Assembly (NCBI GenBank): GCA_017577285.1
Contig: PITV01000003.1
Span: forward strand, 1-34,915
DNA: 34,915 bases
DNA from: Clostridiales bacterium
GTDB lineage: Bacteria > Bacillota > Clostridia > Christensenellales > Aristaeellaceae
Direction: 5' to 3'
Shown here: in pieces, positions 17,066 to 26,213 of the stretch
How the letters are laid out: every line of letters starts with the position of its first letter
How positions within the stretch are numbered: position 1 is the stretch's first letter
Program-made: the position numbers and the translations under genes
Notes under the pieces: model-generated
What the model was told of the DNA's origin: nothing
Databases searched by the model: none
Seen by the model: only the letters and a program-made list of their open reading frames with translations

Positions 17066-19345
17066 TCATTTGATCGTCCAGTAGTAGTAGATCAGATCAC
17101 TGTCATCCGTAATGATCCGCGTTCCGTCTGTGTAATTCGTCTGTTTGACGGCGACATTCACCTCATGGATACGGGCCCTGTCCGGGATGTCAAAGTAGTC
17201 CGAATACATCTCGCTCAGCGGCTCTACCTGCCGGTAGATGACGTAGGTGTAGCTGCTGCTCCTCGTTCCGTTCTGATCCACGGTGTACACACTGATCACA
17301 TAGGATTTGACCGTTTTCTCCGCGGAAGGATTGACGACCTCGAAATGGAAGCTCAGCTTGTCCCCGTTAGCGTTCCACTCACCGTAGCCCGGGCTCTTCA
17401 CTTCCAGTCCCCCGTCAGATCTTCCTGAAATGATCTTTCCGTAGGAAGCGGAAACATAATTTTCCGTTCCGCTGTACATGATCTTGTACCAGGTGCTCCC
17501 GTTCGTCCCCTGGACGGTATCCAGATAGATGTACATATCGCCGTCATTGGCGTATCCCACTTTTTCATAATTTGTACCGGGGCCCTTGCGCACATTGCAG
17601 CCGTTGGAAATGAGCACATACTGGCCGGAGGACCGCGGCGCGGGAGTGGCGGTACGCTTCGGGGTTGCCGTGCGCTTCGGGGTGGGTGTAGCCGTGCGTT
17701 TCGGTGTCGCCGTGCGCTTCGGGGTGGGTGTAGCCGTGCGTTTCGGTGTCGCCGTGCGCTTCGGGGTAGGTGTAGCCGTGCGTCTCGGCGTGGCCGTAGC
17801 GGTGCGTTTGGGTGCGGCTGTAACGGAATATCCGGACTTCGCCCTGCATTCGTCCGCGTAGTCCTTATATTCGGCATCTCCCGAGATCTCATACGCCTTC
17901 ATGTAGTATTCAGCGGCTCTTCCGTAATCAAGACTCACGCCGTAGCCCTCTTCATACACCATGCCCAGAAGATAGAAGGCAATATAGTCCGTATCGTCCA
18001 TCGCCACCGCTTTTTCCAGATTGTCCTTTGCCAGGTGCTTGTCTTTTTCCTTCACATCGGGGCAGAAATAATAGTACACGCCCAGGCCGTAATATCCGTT
18101 CTGGTTGTTCTTGTCCGCCAGCTTGCTGAAGATCTCAAAGGCTTTCTGATAGTCGGTATACCGGTCATCCAGCATATAGATGCAGCCCAGCCGGAAGTAG
18201 GCGAATTCATCGCCCTCCGCCGATGCGCGCTCATACCATACGATCGCCTGGCGGATGTTCTCCTCCGTGCCGATCCCGTCCTCGTAGCAGTAGGCCAGAT
18301 ACTTCATGCCCCGGACATTGCCGGCATTCGCGGATCTCTCCGCCCACATGAAGGCCTCCGCCGCGGTGAGCTTCGATGTATATTCACTGTAGTACATCCA
18401 GAACACATCGGCCATGCCGTCCGGATCGCCCATCTGGGCGGCTTTATAGTAATTCTCATAGGCCTTCTGCATATCCTGATCCACATACAGGCCGAAGTAG
18501 TACATATCCCCCAGCCTGTCATAGGCCAGCGCGCTGCCGAGGCCCGCTGCCGTCATGTAGTTGTCATAGGCGCGCCTGTAATCCTCAGTCCTGTAATAAT
18601 CATCGCCCCTTGAGCAGTAGGAATCCGCCTCGGCGGAGGAACCTGCGGCGGGCTTCACTGTCGCTGTCGGCCGGGCGGTGGGACCCGCGTTCAGCTTCCG
18701 GTACAGATCGGTGACCTCGGTGATATTGACCGCCAGGTTGACATTCTGCGTATCAACGATGTACGCGCTGGTGATCCCGATGACCTCGCCGTCATCGTTG
18801 AACAGGGCGCCGCCGCTGCTGCCGTGGCTGATGGGCGCGGTGAACTGGATCCATTTCACGCCGTCCTCGGAATAAATGGCGCTGATATTGCCGATGGACA
18901 CAGTGTTCGTGATGCCCTTCGGGCTGCCGATGGCCACAACGTTCTGAGCACGCATCAGGCCGGTATTGGAGGAGAGCGGAAGGGGCTCCAGCCCGGTGGG
19001 GGAACCGAAGCTGACGATGGCGATATCCTTGATCTCATCGGTGATCAGCACCCGGCCCATCTTGTACCGCACGCCGTCATCGCTGTTGGCCACGATGGAG
19101 ACCGCGTCCTCCACCACATGATAATTGGTCACCAGGGTCATGTTGTCGAACGCCACAAAGCCGCTGCCGGTGGCGGTCAGATTTCCGTACTTGTCATATA
19201 TTTCCAGCATCAGCACAGAATCCGCCGCTTTATCGATGGCGACAGGATCATTACTGAAGCCTTCAGCCAGAGCGACGGACATGAGGATGACCGCGCTCAG
19301 AGCGATGAGGATGAGAGGTTTTATGATCTTTCCGGATCTGTTCAT
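17066..19345 (-). CDS. Secreted trypsin-like serine protease with Sel1/TPR repeats, Thr/Pro/Lys-rich repeat linker, SH3-like domain and C-terminal domain
   Basis: Catalytic triad context VTNYHVVEDAV...KDIAIVSFG...SHGSSGGALFNDDGEVIGI; several YxxGxxxxxDxxKAxExYxKAA repeats; (KRTATPTPKRTATP)n; VLISNGCNVRKGPGTNYEKVGYANDGD. Confidence 0.87.
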   Translation of the reverse strand: MNRSGKIIKPLILIALSAVILMSVALAEGFSNDPVAIDKAADSVLMLEIYDKYGNLTATGSGFVAFDNMTLVTNYHVVEDAVSIVANSDDGVRYKMGRVLITDEIKDIAIVSFGSPTGLEPLPLSSNTGLMRAQNVVAIGSPKGITNTVSIGNISAIYSEDGVKWIQFTAPISHGSSGGALFNDDGEVIGITSAYIVDTQNVNLAVNITEVTDLYRKLNAGPTARPTATVKPAAGSSAEADSYCSRGDDYYRTEDYRRAYDNYMTAAGLGSALAYDRLGDMYYFGLYVDQDMQKAYENYYKAAQMGDPDGMADVFWMYYSEYTSKLTAAEAFMWAERSANAGNVRGMKYLAYCYEDGIGTEENIRQAIVWYERASAEGDEFAYFRLGCIYMLDDRYTDYQKAFEIFSKLADKNNQNGYYGLGVYYYFCPDVKEKDKHLAKDNLEKAVAMDDTDYIAFYLLGMVYEEGYGVSLDYGRAAEYYMKAYEISGDAEYKDYADECRAKSGYSVTAAPKRTATATPRRTATPTPKRTATPKRTATPTPKRTATPKRTATPTPKRTATPKRTATPAPRSSGQYVLISNGCNVRKGPGTNYEKVGYANDGDMYIYLDTVQGTNGSTWYKIMYSGTENYVSASYGKIISGRSDGGLEVKSPGYGEWNANGDKLSFHFEVVNPSAEKTVKSYVISVYTVDQNGTRSSSYTYVIYRQVEPLSEMYSDYFDIPDRARIHEVNVAVKQTNYTDGTRIITDDSDLIYYYWTIK
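17638..17815 (-). repeat. In-frame tandem repeat (18/24-nt units forming a 42-nt higher-order unit) encoding KRTATP / KRTATPTP
   Basis: gtgcgcttcggggtgggtgtagccgtgcgtttcggtgtcgcc is repeated almost identically on the plus strand. Confidence 0.85.
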
Positions 19346-19504
19346 TTCTCTATGCTCCATTTCATTATTCGGTGAACGGACATGCTGTTATCTGCACAGA
19401 TTATACCACCGTTTCAGCTCTGTATGCAAGCATTTTCACACATCCGGCGGAATGCGCGTCCGCCGCCGGGAAAGGCGGTATCCCCCGCGGATCTCTGCCT
19501 GTAT

Positions 19505-19544
19505 GAAAAAAAGAGCGCCCAGGACGGGCCTGTTTGCGCTCTTT
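19505..19544 (-). terminator. Rho-independent terminator downstream of thiT
   Basis: Minus strand AAAGAGCGC...GCGCTCTTT followed by TTTT, with nested CAGG/CCTG. Confidence 0.8.
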
Positions 19545-19598
19545 ACAAAACGGCAGTTTGGGGATAAACTGTAGGGGATCTTCCGGCAGGGGGAAATA

Positions 19599-20240
19599 TC
19601 AGCCCTGCGCCCTCTCCCCGCTGCGCATCATCCGGATGAGCCGGGGCGCCAGAGGATAGGCCAGAAGCAGACAGATGGCTCCGTCCGGCCCCAGATAGGT
19701 GATGTTGTACACAAAGCTGGCCCACAGCTCGCTGCCCCAGACGAAGTAGCCTGCCAGCGTGGCGCACAGGCAGCGTCCCAGGATACCGCAGAGCATGGCG
19801 CAGAGGATGCCCCAGGTCTTCCACTTTTTCGGAAAGCGGATACCGGCCAGGCCCAGAAACGCGAAGGCCAGCAGAAAGTCCAGGATGAACTCCACCGGAT
19901 GGAACATCTCGCCTCCCTGAATGAACTGCAGCACGCCGTAAGCCACGCCGCAGACAACGCCGGGGCGGGTGCCGAAGGCCGCGGCATAGATCAGAAGGGG
20001 CAGCATGCTGGCCGGCGTGATCGAACCGCCGTTGGGCATGCGGAACAGACGGATGAAGCTGAGCACGAAGCTCAGGGCGATGCTGATGGCGCCGTAGGCT
20101 ATGCTCCGGGCGGAAAAGGAATTTTTCTTTCCCGTGATGATCATCAGCACAGCGGCCAGGGCGATCAGGGAAAACACCGTGATCAGCGCACCTGTGCCGA
20201 ATTCGGAAAACCTGGCAAAAATATCAGAGAACCATTCCAT
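19599..20240 (-). CDS. thiT: ThiT-type energy-coupled thiamine transporter (ECF S component)
   Basis: RMPNGGSITPASMLPLLIYAAAFGTRPGVVCGVAYGVLQFIQGGEMFHPVEFILDFLLAF; multi-TM; downstream of a TPP riboswitch; start reassigned to MEWFSDI at 20240 with a GGGAGG SD. Confidence 0.9.
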   Translation of the reverse strand: MEWFSDIFARFSEFGTGALITVFSLIALAAVLMIITGKKNSFSARSIAYGAISIALSFVLSFIRLFRMPNGGSITPASMLPLLIYAAAFGTRPGVVCGVAYGVLQFIQGGEMFHPVEFILDFLLAFAFLGLAGIRFPKKWKTWGILCAMLCGILGRCLCATLAGYFVWGSELWASFVYNITYLGPDGAICLLLAYPLAPRLIRMMRSGERAQG

Positions 20241-20282
20241 AATGAGCCTCCCACACTGATTTGATATGCGGGTTCCGGCATA

Positions 20283-20310
20283 TAAAAAGCCCGCATGCAT
20301 CACATGCGGG
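20283..20310 (-). terminator. Intrinsic terminator of the TPP riboswitch expression platform
   Basis: Minus strand CCCGCATGTGATGCATGCGGG followed by CTTTTTATA, between the aptamer and thiT. Confidence 0.85.
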
Positions 20311-20342
20311 AAACGGATGAGCGCGATGTTTCATAGCGCGCG

Positions 20343-20417
20343 CCGCTTCCCTCCGGTAGGATAACCTACACAGGTTCCAAGGGACTCTCTCAGCCGCGTT
20401 CGCGGCACCCCCAGCGG
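20343..20417 (-). ncRNA. TPP (THI-box) riboswitch aptamer
   Basis: Minus strand CCGCTGGGGGTGCCGCGAACGCGGCTGAGAGAGTCCCTTGGAACCTGTGTAGGTTATCCTACCGGAGGGAAGCGG; GGGGTGCC, GGCTGAGA, AACCTG and GGAGGGAAG signatures; P1 CCGCT/AGCGG. Confidence 0.95.
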
Positions 20418-20427
20418 ATACGCTGTC

Positions 20428-20455
20428 ATTATAACACAGACGCGCATCCTGTCAA
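20428..20455 (-). promoter_or_regulatory. Consensus sigma70 promoter for TPP riboswitch-thiT (TTGACA-N16-TATAAT)
   Basis: Minus strand TTGACA (20450-20455), TATAAT (20428-20433). Confidence 0.88.
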
Positions 20456-20497
20456 GGACGCCGGCATGAAAAGATCAGAAAGAACAAGGAGAACACA

Positions 20498-21082
20498 ATG
20501 GAGCATCATTTTTTCGCCTACGTCAGCCGCATGCGCTATATCCAGCGCTGGGGACTGATGCGCAACACCCGGGACGAGAACGACATGGAGCATGCCCTGC
20601 AGACCGCCATGGTGGCGCACGGCATCGCGCTGATCGGAAACAGCCGCTACAGCAGGGATTATGACGCCGAGCACGTGATGGCGCTGGGGCTGTATCACGA
20701 TGCCTGCGAGGTGATCACCGGCGATCTGCCCACCCCCATCAAGCACAACAACCCCGCCATCCGCTCCGAGTACAACAAGCTGGAGGAGGAGGCGGCGGAC
20801 AGGCTGCTGGCGATGCTGCCCGCTGACGTGCGCGATAACTACCGTCCGCTGATCGCGCAGGATGAATCCGCCCCCGAGTGGCGGGTGGTGAAGGCGGCGG
20901 ACAAGATCTGCGCCTACATCAAGTGTCTGGAAGAGAAGAAAGCGGGCAACATGGAATTTGAGAGCGCCCGCAAGGCCACGAAGAAGGCCATCGACGCCAT
21001 CGATCTGCCCGAAGTGCAGGATTTCATGGCGGAGTGCGTGCCCGGCTTCTCCATGACGCTGGACGAGATATCAGAGGTCTGA
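20498..21082 (+). CDS. yfbR: HD-domain 5'-deoxynucleotidase, YfbR family
   Basis: HHFFAYVSRMRYIQRWGLMRNTRDENDMEHALQTAMVAHGIALIGN...LGLYHDACEVITGDLPTPIKHNNPAIRSEYNKLEE. Confidence 0.9.
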   Translation: MEHHFFAYVSRMRYIQRWGLMRNTRDENDMEHALQTAMVAHGIALIGNSRYSRDYDAEHVMALGLYHDACEVITGDLPTPIKHNNPAIRSEYNKLEEEAADRLLAMLPADVRDNYRPLIAQDESAPEWRVVKAADKICAYIKCLEEKKAGNMEFESARKATKKAIDAIDLPEVQDFMAECVPGFSMTLDEISEV

Positions 21083-21128
21083 TCCCGCAGCGCGGGATCT
21101 GTCAGACAGAAGAAAGAAGGGATATTCA

Positions 21129-21581
21129 ATGAGCGGAGAAAAGAAAAACACGGGAAACATCATTATCATCATCCTGCTGGCGCTGTGCATCGGCTTCTGC
21201 GCGTTTCTCGGCGTAGTGGTGCTGGGAAACTGTCAGCAGGAGCAAAAAGCCGGGAATGAGACCTCCACCCAGTATGTGCTTTACATCGGTACCAACGACA
21301 AGGATACCTATAAGCAGGAGATCCCCATCGAAGAGGCGATCAGCATCGTGGACAACATCTGCCTGTCCCATCTGGACGGATACACCCTGGCGCAGGCCGA
21401 GGGCCGCTGGTTCGATGAATCCCACACCGTCACGGTCGAGCAGACCATCGTCTGCTATATCGACGGCGCGGATGCCGGCACCGTATATCAGATCTGCGAT
21501 GAGGTGATCGCCGCCCTGAACCAGAACACCGTCCTGGTGGAGACCAACGAAGTCACTATGGATTATTACAGCGGAAAGTGA
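21129..21581 (+). CDS. Membrane-anchored or secreted protein, possibly DUF3574-like
   Basis: N-terminal TM IIIIILLALCIGFCAFLGVVVLG; YVLYIGTNDKDTYKQEIPIEEA...GYTLAQAEGRWFDES. Confidence 0.6.
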   Translation: MSGEKKNTGNIIIIILLALCIGFCAFLGVVVLGNCQQEQKAGNETSTQYVLYIGTNDKDTYKQEIPIEEAISIVDNICLSHLDGYTLAQAEGRWFDESHTVTVEQTIVCYIDGADAGTVYQICDEVIAALNQNTVLVETNEVTMDYYSGK

Positions 21582-21624
21582 TATACTGTCCGTGAGGAAC
21601 ACATCAGAAAAGGAGATGCCTGTC

Positions 21625-22365
21625 ATGCCTGAACGCGTTGCTTTGAAAGATATTGCCAAGATGCTGGATCATTCCACCCTCCAGCCCTACCTCACCGAAG
21701 AAGACATCCGCAAGGGATGCGATATCGCCCTGCGCTACGGCAGCGCCACCGTGTGCGCCCGTCCCGGGGATATGCCCCTCGTGGCGAAGCTCCTGTCCGG
21801 CAGCGATGTGCTGCCCTGCACCGTGATCGGTTTCCCCCACGGGAACCACCGCACCGATGTGAAGGTGTTCGAGGCGCAGCGCGCCCTGGATGACGGCTGC
21901 AAGGAGCTGGACATGGTGCTGAACATCGGCAGAATGCTGGCGGGGGATGAAGCCTTCGTACAAGATGAGATCGCTCAGCTGGCCGCCTGCGCCCACGGCC
22001 GTGACGCCATCCTGAAGGTCATTCTGGAGACCTGCTATCTTTCCGATGAACAGATCGTCGCCGCCTGCCGCCTCAGCGAGGCCGCCGGTGCCGATTTTGT
22101 CAAGACCTCCACTGGCTACGGCAGCGCCGGAGCCAAGGTCCACCATGTGAAGCTGATGCGCGAGTCCGTTTCTGAGAAGGTGCGCGTCAAGGCCTCCGGC
22201 GGGATCCGCACCCTGGATGCCATTCTGGCCTGCCGTCTGGCCGGTGCTGCCCGCTGCGGCGTCAGCGCCACCAAAGCGATCATGGAGGAAGCCGAAAAGC
22301 GGAATGCCGAAGGCGGCATCTTTCTGCCCGAAAGCCTGGACGCGGTCCTCGGCGGAGGATATTGA
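21625..22365 (+). CDS. deoC: Deoxyribose-phosphate aldolase
   Basis: LDHSTLQPYLTEEDI, GCKELDMVLNIG, GADFVKTSTGYG, VRVKASGGIRTLDAI; AGGAG SD before MPERVALKD. Confidence 0.95.
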   Translation: MPERVALKDIAKMLDHSTLQPYLTEEDIRKGCDIALRYGSATVCARPGDMPLVAKLLSGSDVLPCTVIGFPHGNHRTDVKVFEAQRALDDGCKELDMVLNIGRMLAGDEAFVQDEIAQLAACAHGRDAILKVILETCYLSDEQIVAACRLSEAAGADFVKTSTGYGSAGAKVHHVKLMRESVSEKVRVKASGGIRTLDAILACRLAGAARCGVSATKAIMEEAEKRNAEGGIFLPESLDAVLGGGY

Positions 22366-22401
22366 GTTTTCCGTTTCTGAACAGAAAGCGAATGTGATAT
22401 G

Positions 22402-22442
22402 AAAAAGCTCCGTGCCGGTCATTCCGGTACGGAGTTATTTTT
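22402..22442. terminator. Bidirectional intrinsic terminator between convergent deoC and DAHP synthase genes
   Basis: CTCCGTGCCGG-TCATT-CCGGTACGGAG with flanking A-run and T-run. Confidence 0.85.
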
Positions 22443-22469
22443 GCGCCGGCAGTCCGGAATCATTTCCGG

Positions 22470-23540
22470 TCACACGCGGTCGGCGATATCCATGATCAGT
22501 TTTTCCGTCTTTTCCCAGCCCAGACAGGGATCGGTGATGCTGCAGCCGAAGCGGTCGCCGCCCACCTCCTGACAGCCGTCCTCCAGATAGCTTTCGATCA
22601 TCAGTCCGCGCACCATGCCGCGCAGGTCGGGATTTTTCGCCCGGCTTTTCAGCACATCCAGAGAGATATCGATCTGCCTGAAGGGATCCTTTCCCGAATT
22701 GGAATGGTTCACATCCACAATGACGCTCCTGCAGGCGATGCCGCTTTCGCCGATCGTTTCCCGGATGCGGCACAGCTCGTCATAGGTGCAGTTGCTGGCA
22801 TCCTGTCCGCCCGGCTTCTTGTATCCCCGCAGCACCGCATGTGTCAGAGGATTCCCGCTGGTCATTACCTCCCATCCCCTGTACAGGAACGCGTGCTTGC
22901 TGTTGGCCGCCAGGATGGAATTGAGCATCACGCCGATGCTGCCGGAAATGGGGTTCTTCATGCCCACCGGGATATCCAGCCCGCTGGCGGTGAGCCGGTG
23001 GTACTGATCCTCCACCGAGCGCGCGCCTACGGTGGTATAGCTGAGCAGGTCGGAAAGATAGCGGAAGTTATCGGGATAAAGCAGTTCGTCCGCGCAGGTG
23101 AAGCCGTAATCCTTCAGCGCGTTCAGATGCAGAGTGCGGATGGCGATGAGCCCCCTGAGCAGATCCGGGCTGGATGCCGGATCTGGCTGATGCAGCATGC
23201 CCATGTAGCCGGTGCCCTCGCTGCGGGGCTTGTTGGTGAACACCCGGGGGACGATCACCAGTTTGTCCCCCGTCTGTTCCGCCGCCCCTTTCAGTTTTTC
23301 CAGATAGGCGAGGATGGCGTCAGAACGGTCGGCCGAGCAGGGGCCGATGATCAGCAGGAACTTATCGCTCTTTCCGGTCAGGATGTCGCGGATCTGCGCG
23401 TCACGCTCCTTTTTCACGGCCGCCTGGGCGAGCGTCACGGGAAAAAGCTCCTTGATTTCTTTCGGGATCGGGAGCTTGCGGATAAAATTCATATTTTCGC
23501 AGGGCGCGTCCTGCACTTTCATAAACAGATCTGTATACAT
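22470..23540 (-). CDS. 3-deoxy-7-phosphoheptulonate (DAHP) synthase, AroFGH class I
   Basis: FLLIIGPCSADRSDAILAYLEKLKG, VPRVFTNKPRSEGTGYMGMLHQPD, VGARSVEDQYHRLTASGLDIPVGMKNPISG, VIVDVNHSNSGK. Confidence 0.95.
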   Translation of the reverse strand: MYTDLFMKVQDAPCENMNFIRKLPIPKEIKELFPVTLAQAAVKKERDAQIRDILTGKSDKFLLIIGPCSADRSDAILAYLEKLKGAAEQTGDKLVIVPRVFTNKPRSEGTGYMGMLHQPDPASSPDLLRGLIAIRTLHLNALKDYGFTCADELLYPDNFRYLSDLLSYTTVGARSVEDQYHRLTASGLDIPVGMKNPISGSIGVMLNSILAANSKHAFLYRGWEVMTSGNPLTHAVLRGYKKPGGQDASNCTYDELCRIRETIGESGIACRSVIVDVNHSNSGKDPFRQIDISLDVLKSRAKNPDLRGMVRGLMIESYLEDGCQEVGGDRFGCSITDPCLGWEKTEKLIMDIADRV

Positions 23541-23579
23541 GTATCCTTCAGGTGGGAGATGCTTTGGCGGGCTCTCTTT

Positions 23580-24713
23580 TTATTTCACTGTGATCAGTTC
23601 ATACTCTCTGGTGCCGATGCCGATCTTTTCAGCATGCTCCAGACAGGCCTTCCATTCGTTGTTGGGGCGGGTGTTCATGAAATGATCATGCTTGTCCACA
23701 AAGCCGGGCTTGCTCATCTCATCGGTCAGCCAGGTATTGGGGAGCGGCTTGTTGGCGAGACAGGCGTCCACGCAGGCCCGATCCAGCGCCACCGGGTCAA
23801 AGGAGGCGAACATGCCCACATCGGGCAGGATGGGCGCGTCATTCTCGCTGTGGCAGTCGCAGAAGGGAGAGATATCGCACACCAGCGTGATGTGGAAATT
23901 GGGCCGTCCGTCCAGCACCGCCATGCTGTACTCGGCAATGCGGCGGTTCAGTTCGGTGTTGGCATTGTAGTTGGTAAAGGCAATGGCGTCAAAGTTGCAG
24001 GCGCCCACGCAGCGGCCGCAGCCTACGCACTTTTCGGTATTCACGGACATCTTGCGGGTCTCCTCATTGAAGACCAGACCCTCGTTGGCGCACTCCCGCA
24101 TGCAGCGCCTGCAGCCGCGGCAGAGCTTTTCATCCACGCTGGGCTTTCCGCAGGCATGCTGATCCTTCTTGCCGGCACGGCTTCCGCAGCCCATGCCGAT
24201 GTTCTTCAGGGCGCCGCCGAAGCCGGCTTCCTCATGACCCTTGAAATGATTCAGGCTGATGAACACATCGGCATCCATCACGGCGCGGCCGATCTTGGCC
24301 TCCTGCAGGCTTTCACCGTTCCGGATCGGCACAGTGATGTCATCCGTTCCCTTCAGTCCGTCCGCGATGATCACGGGACAGCCCACTGTATAGGGAGTGA
24401 AGCCGTTGCGCCAGGCACAGTCCAGATGCTCCAGCGCGTTCTTGCGGCTGCCGGGATACAGGGTATTGCAATCCGTCAGGAAGGGCTTTCCGCCCTGCTC
24501 CTTCACCATGTCCGCCAGGGTGCGGGCCCAGTTGGGACGCAGGAAGGCGAGATTTCCCAGCTCGCCGAAATGCATCTTGATCGCCACGAACCGTCCGTCC
24601 ATATCGATCTCACCGATGCCGGCGGCCTTCAGCAGCTTCCTGAATTTGGCGGTCAGCCCGGCGCTGTTGAAATCCACCCGGAAATCAGAGAAATATACTT
24701 TGCTTTTGCTCAT
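23580..24713 (-). CDS. DUF362 domain-containing protein with 4Fe-4S ferredoxin motifs
   Basis: VAIKMHFGELGNLAFLRP..., LNHFKGHEEAGFGGALKNIGMGC, two CxxCxxCxxxC clusters (CRGCRRCMREC; CVGCGRCVGAC). Confidence 0.9.
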   Translation of the reverse strand: MSKSKVYFSDFRVDFNSAGLTAKFRKLLKAAGIGEIDMDGRFVAIKMHFGELGNLAFLRPNWARTLADMVKEQGGKPFLTDCNTLYPGSRKNALEHLDCAWRNGFTPYTVGCPVIIADGLKGTDDITVPIRNGESLQEAKIGRAVMDADVFISLNHFKGHEEAGFGGALKNIGMGCGSRAGKKDQHACGKPSVDEKLCRGCRRCMRECANEGLVFNEETRKMSVNTEKCVGCGRCVGACNFDAIAFTNYNANTELNRRIAEYSMAVLDGRPNFHITLVCDISPFCDCHSENDAPILPDVGMFASFDPVALDRACVDACLANKPLPNTWLTDEMSKPGFVDKHDHFMNTRPNNEWKACLEHAEKIGIGTREYELITVK

Positions 24714-24974
24714 ACGGATTATTCCTTTCATTTCGTCTGTATTCAGATGATATATTTATTATAGCCGAAACCGGGTGTTACGTCAAAACAAAATAATCGT
24801 ATAAATCAGCAAAACGGTCCGGAATGCTCCGGATCCGTGCTTTTCATCACCGGAAAGAGGAGGAAAATGACCCGTCATGCCCGGAAAATACAGCCCCGGT
24901 ATGGAAAAACGCGGGAAAGTATGCTATACTTTTAATTTAGTGCGTCTGCACAGAAGCGAATGGAAGGCAAAGCA

Positions 24975-26201
24975 ATGGATAAGATACAAAGTGCTGAAAG
25001 GATGGACCTGATCCACTCGGACATCCGTGGGAAACTGTATCACGAGGCCCTGAAGCTGGAGCAGCAGGGCGAAAAAATACTGCGGCTGAACACGGGAAAC
25101 CCCGCCGCGTTCGGTTTCGGCATGCCGGAGAGCGTGCGTGAAGCGCTGCTGGCGGGCATGGACCGGGCGGTGGCCTACTGCGACAGCCGGGGAATGAAGG
25201 ATGCCCGGGAGGCCATCTGCGGATATGAGACCGGCAAGGGCATCCGGGATATCACGCCCGATGACGTCTTCATCTGCAACGGCGTGAGCGAGGCGGCGCA
25301 GATGCTGTGTCTGACGATGCTCGACCCGGGAGACGAGGTGCTGATGCCGTGTCCCTGCTATTCCCTGTGGAGCAACGGCGCGCGGCTGGCGGGCGCTGTT
25401 CCCGTGCTGTACACCTGCGACGAGCAGCAGGACTGGTACCCCGATGAAAAGGATATAGAACAGAAGATCACCCCCCGCACAAGGGCGCTGCTGATCATCA
25501 ATCCCAACAACCCCACCGGCGCCGTATACGATAAGGAAGCGCTCCTGAGGCTGCTGGATATTGCCCGCAGGCATCATCTGATCATCATTTCGGATGAGAT
25601 CTACGACCGGCTGGTGCTGGATGATATCCCCCATTACTCCTGTGCCGCTCTGGCGCCCGATCTGCCCGTCATCACCTGCAACGGCCTGAGCAAGAGCCAC
25701 ATCATCTGCGGCTTCCGCTGCGGCTGGTGCGTGCTGAGCGGAAAGGATGACATCCTGTCGGATATCCGGGACGCCATGGAGCGCCTCAGCAGCATGCGGC
25801 TGTGCGGGAATACCCTGACCCAGCTGGTGATCCCCGCCGCCCTGAAGGACGAGGCCAGCACAAAAGCCATGCTGGTGCCCGGGGGCAGGCTGTGGGAACA
25901 GCGCAGGGCGGTCATGGAAGTGATCAGCCGCACGGAAGGCATCACCGCTGTGGAGAACAGGGCGGCCTTCTACCTCTTCCCCAAACTGGATATCAAGTCC
26001 TTCGGCATTGAGGACGATCACGCGTTCGGGCTGGGACTGCTCCGTGAAAAGCACATCCTGATCGTGCCCGGCACCGGTTTCGGGTATCCGCAGCAGGATC
26101 ATTTCCGCATCGTGATGCTGCCCGAGCCGGATCAGCTGAGGACGGCCATGGAGGATATCGGCGATTACCTGAACACGCTCCGCGAAAGAAACATGAAATA
26201 A
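24975..26201 (+). CDS. Class I/II PLP-dependent aminotransferase (alanine aminotransferase-like)
   Basis: LRLNTGNPAAFGF, NNPTGAVYDKEALLRLLDIARRHHLIIISDEIYDRLV, GLSKSHIICGFRCGW. Confidence 0.88.
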   Translation: MDKIQSAERMDLIHSDIRGKLYHEALKLEQQGEKILRLNTGNPAAFGFGMPESVREALLAGMDRAVAYCDSRGMKDAREAICGYETGKGIRDITPDDVFICNGVSEAAQMLCLTMLDPGDEVLMPCPCYSLWSNGARLAGAVPVLYTCDEQQDWYPDEKDIEQKITPRTRALLIINPNNPTGAVYDKEALLRLLDIARRHHLIIISDEIYDRLVLDDIPHYSCAALAPDLPVITCNGLSKSHIICGFRCGWCVLSGKDDILSDIRDAMERLSSMRLCGNTLTQLVIPAALKDEASTKAMLVPGGRLWEQRRAVMEVISRTEGITAVENRAAFYLFPKLDIKSFGIEDDHAFGLGLLREKHILIVPGTGFGYPQQDHFRIVMLPEPDQLRTAMEDIGDYLNTLRERNMK

Positions 26202-26213
26202 CATACTGTACGG

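Noticed and set aside
17565-17892. Repeat-rich alternative-frame ORFs over the KRTATP region
   Set aside because: Shadow frames of an in-frame tandem repeat within the protease gene.
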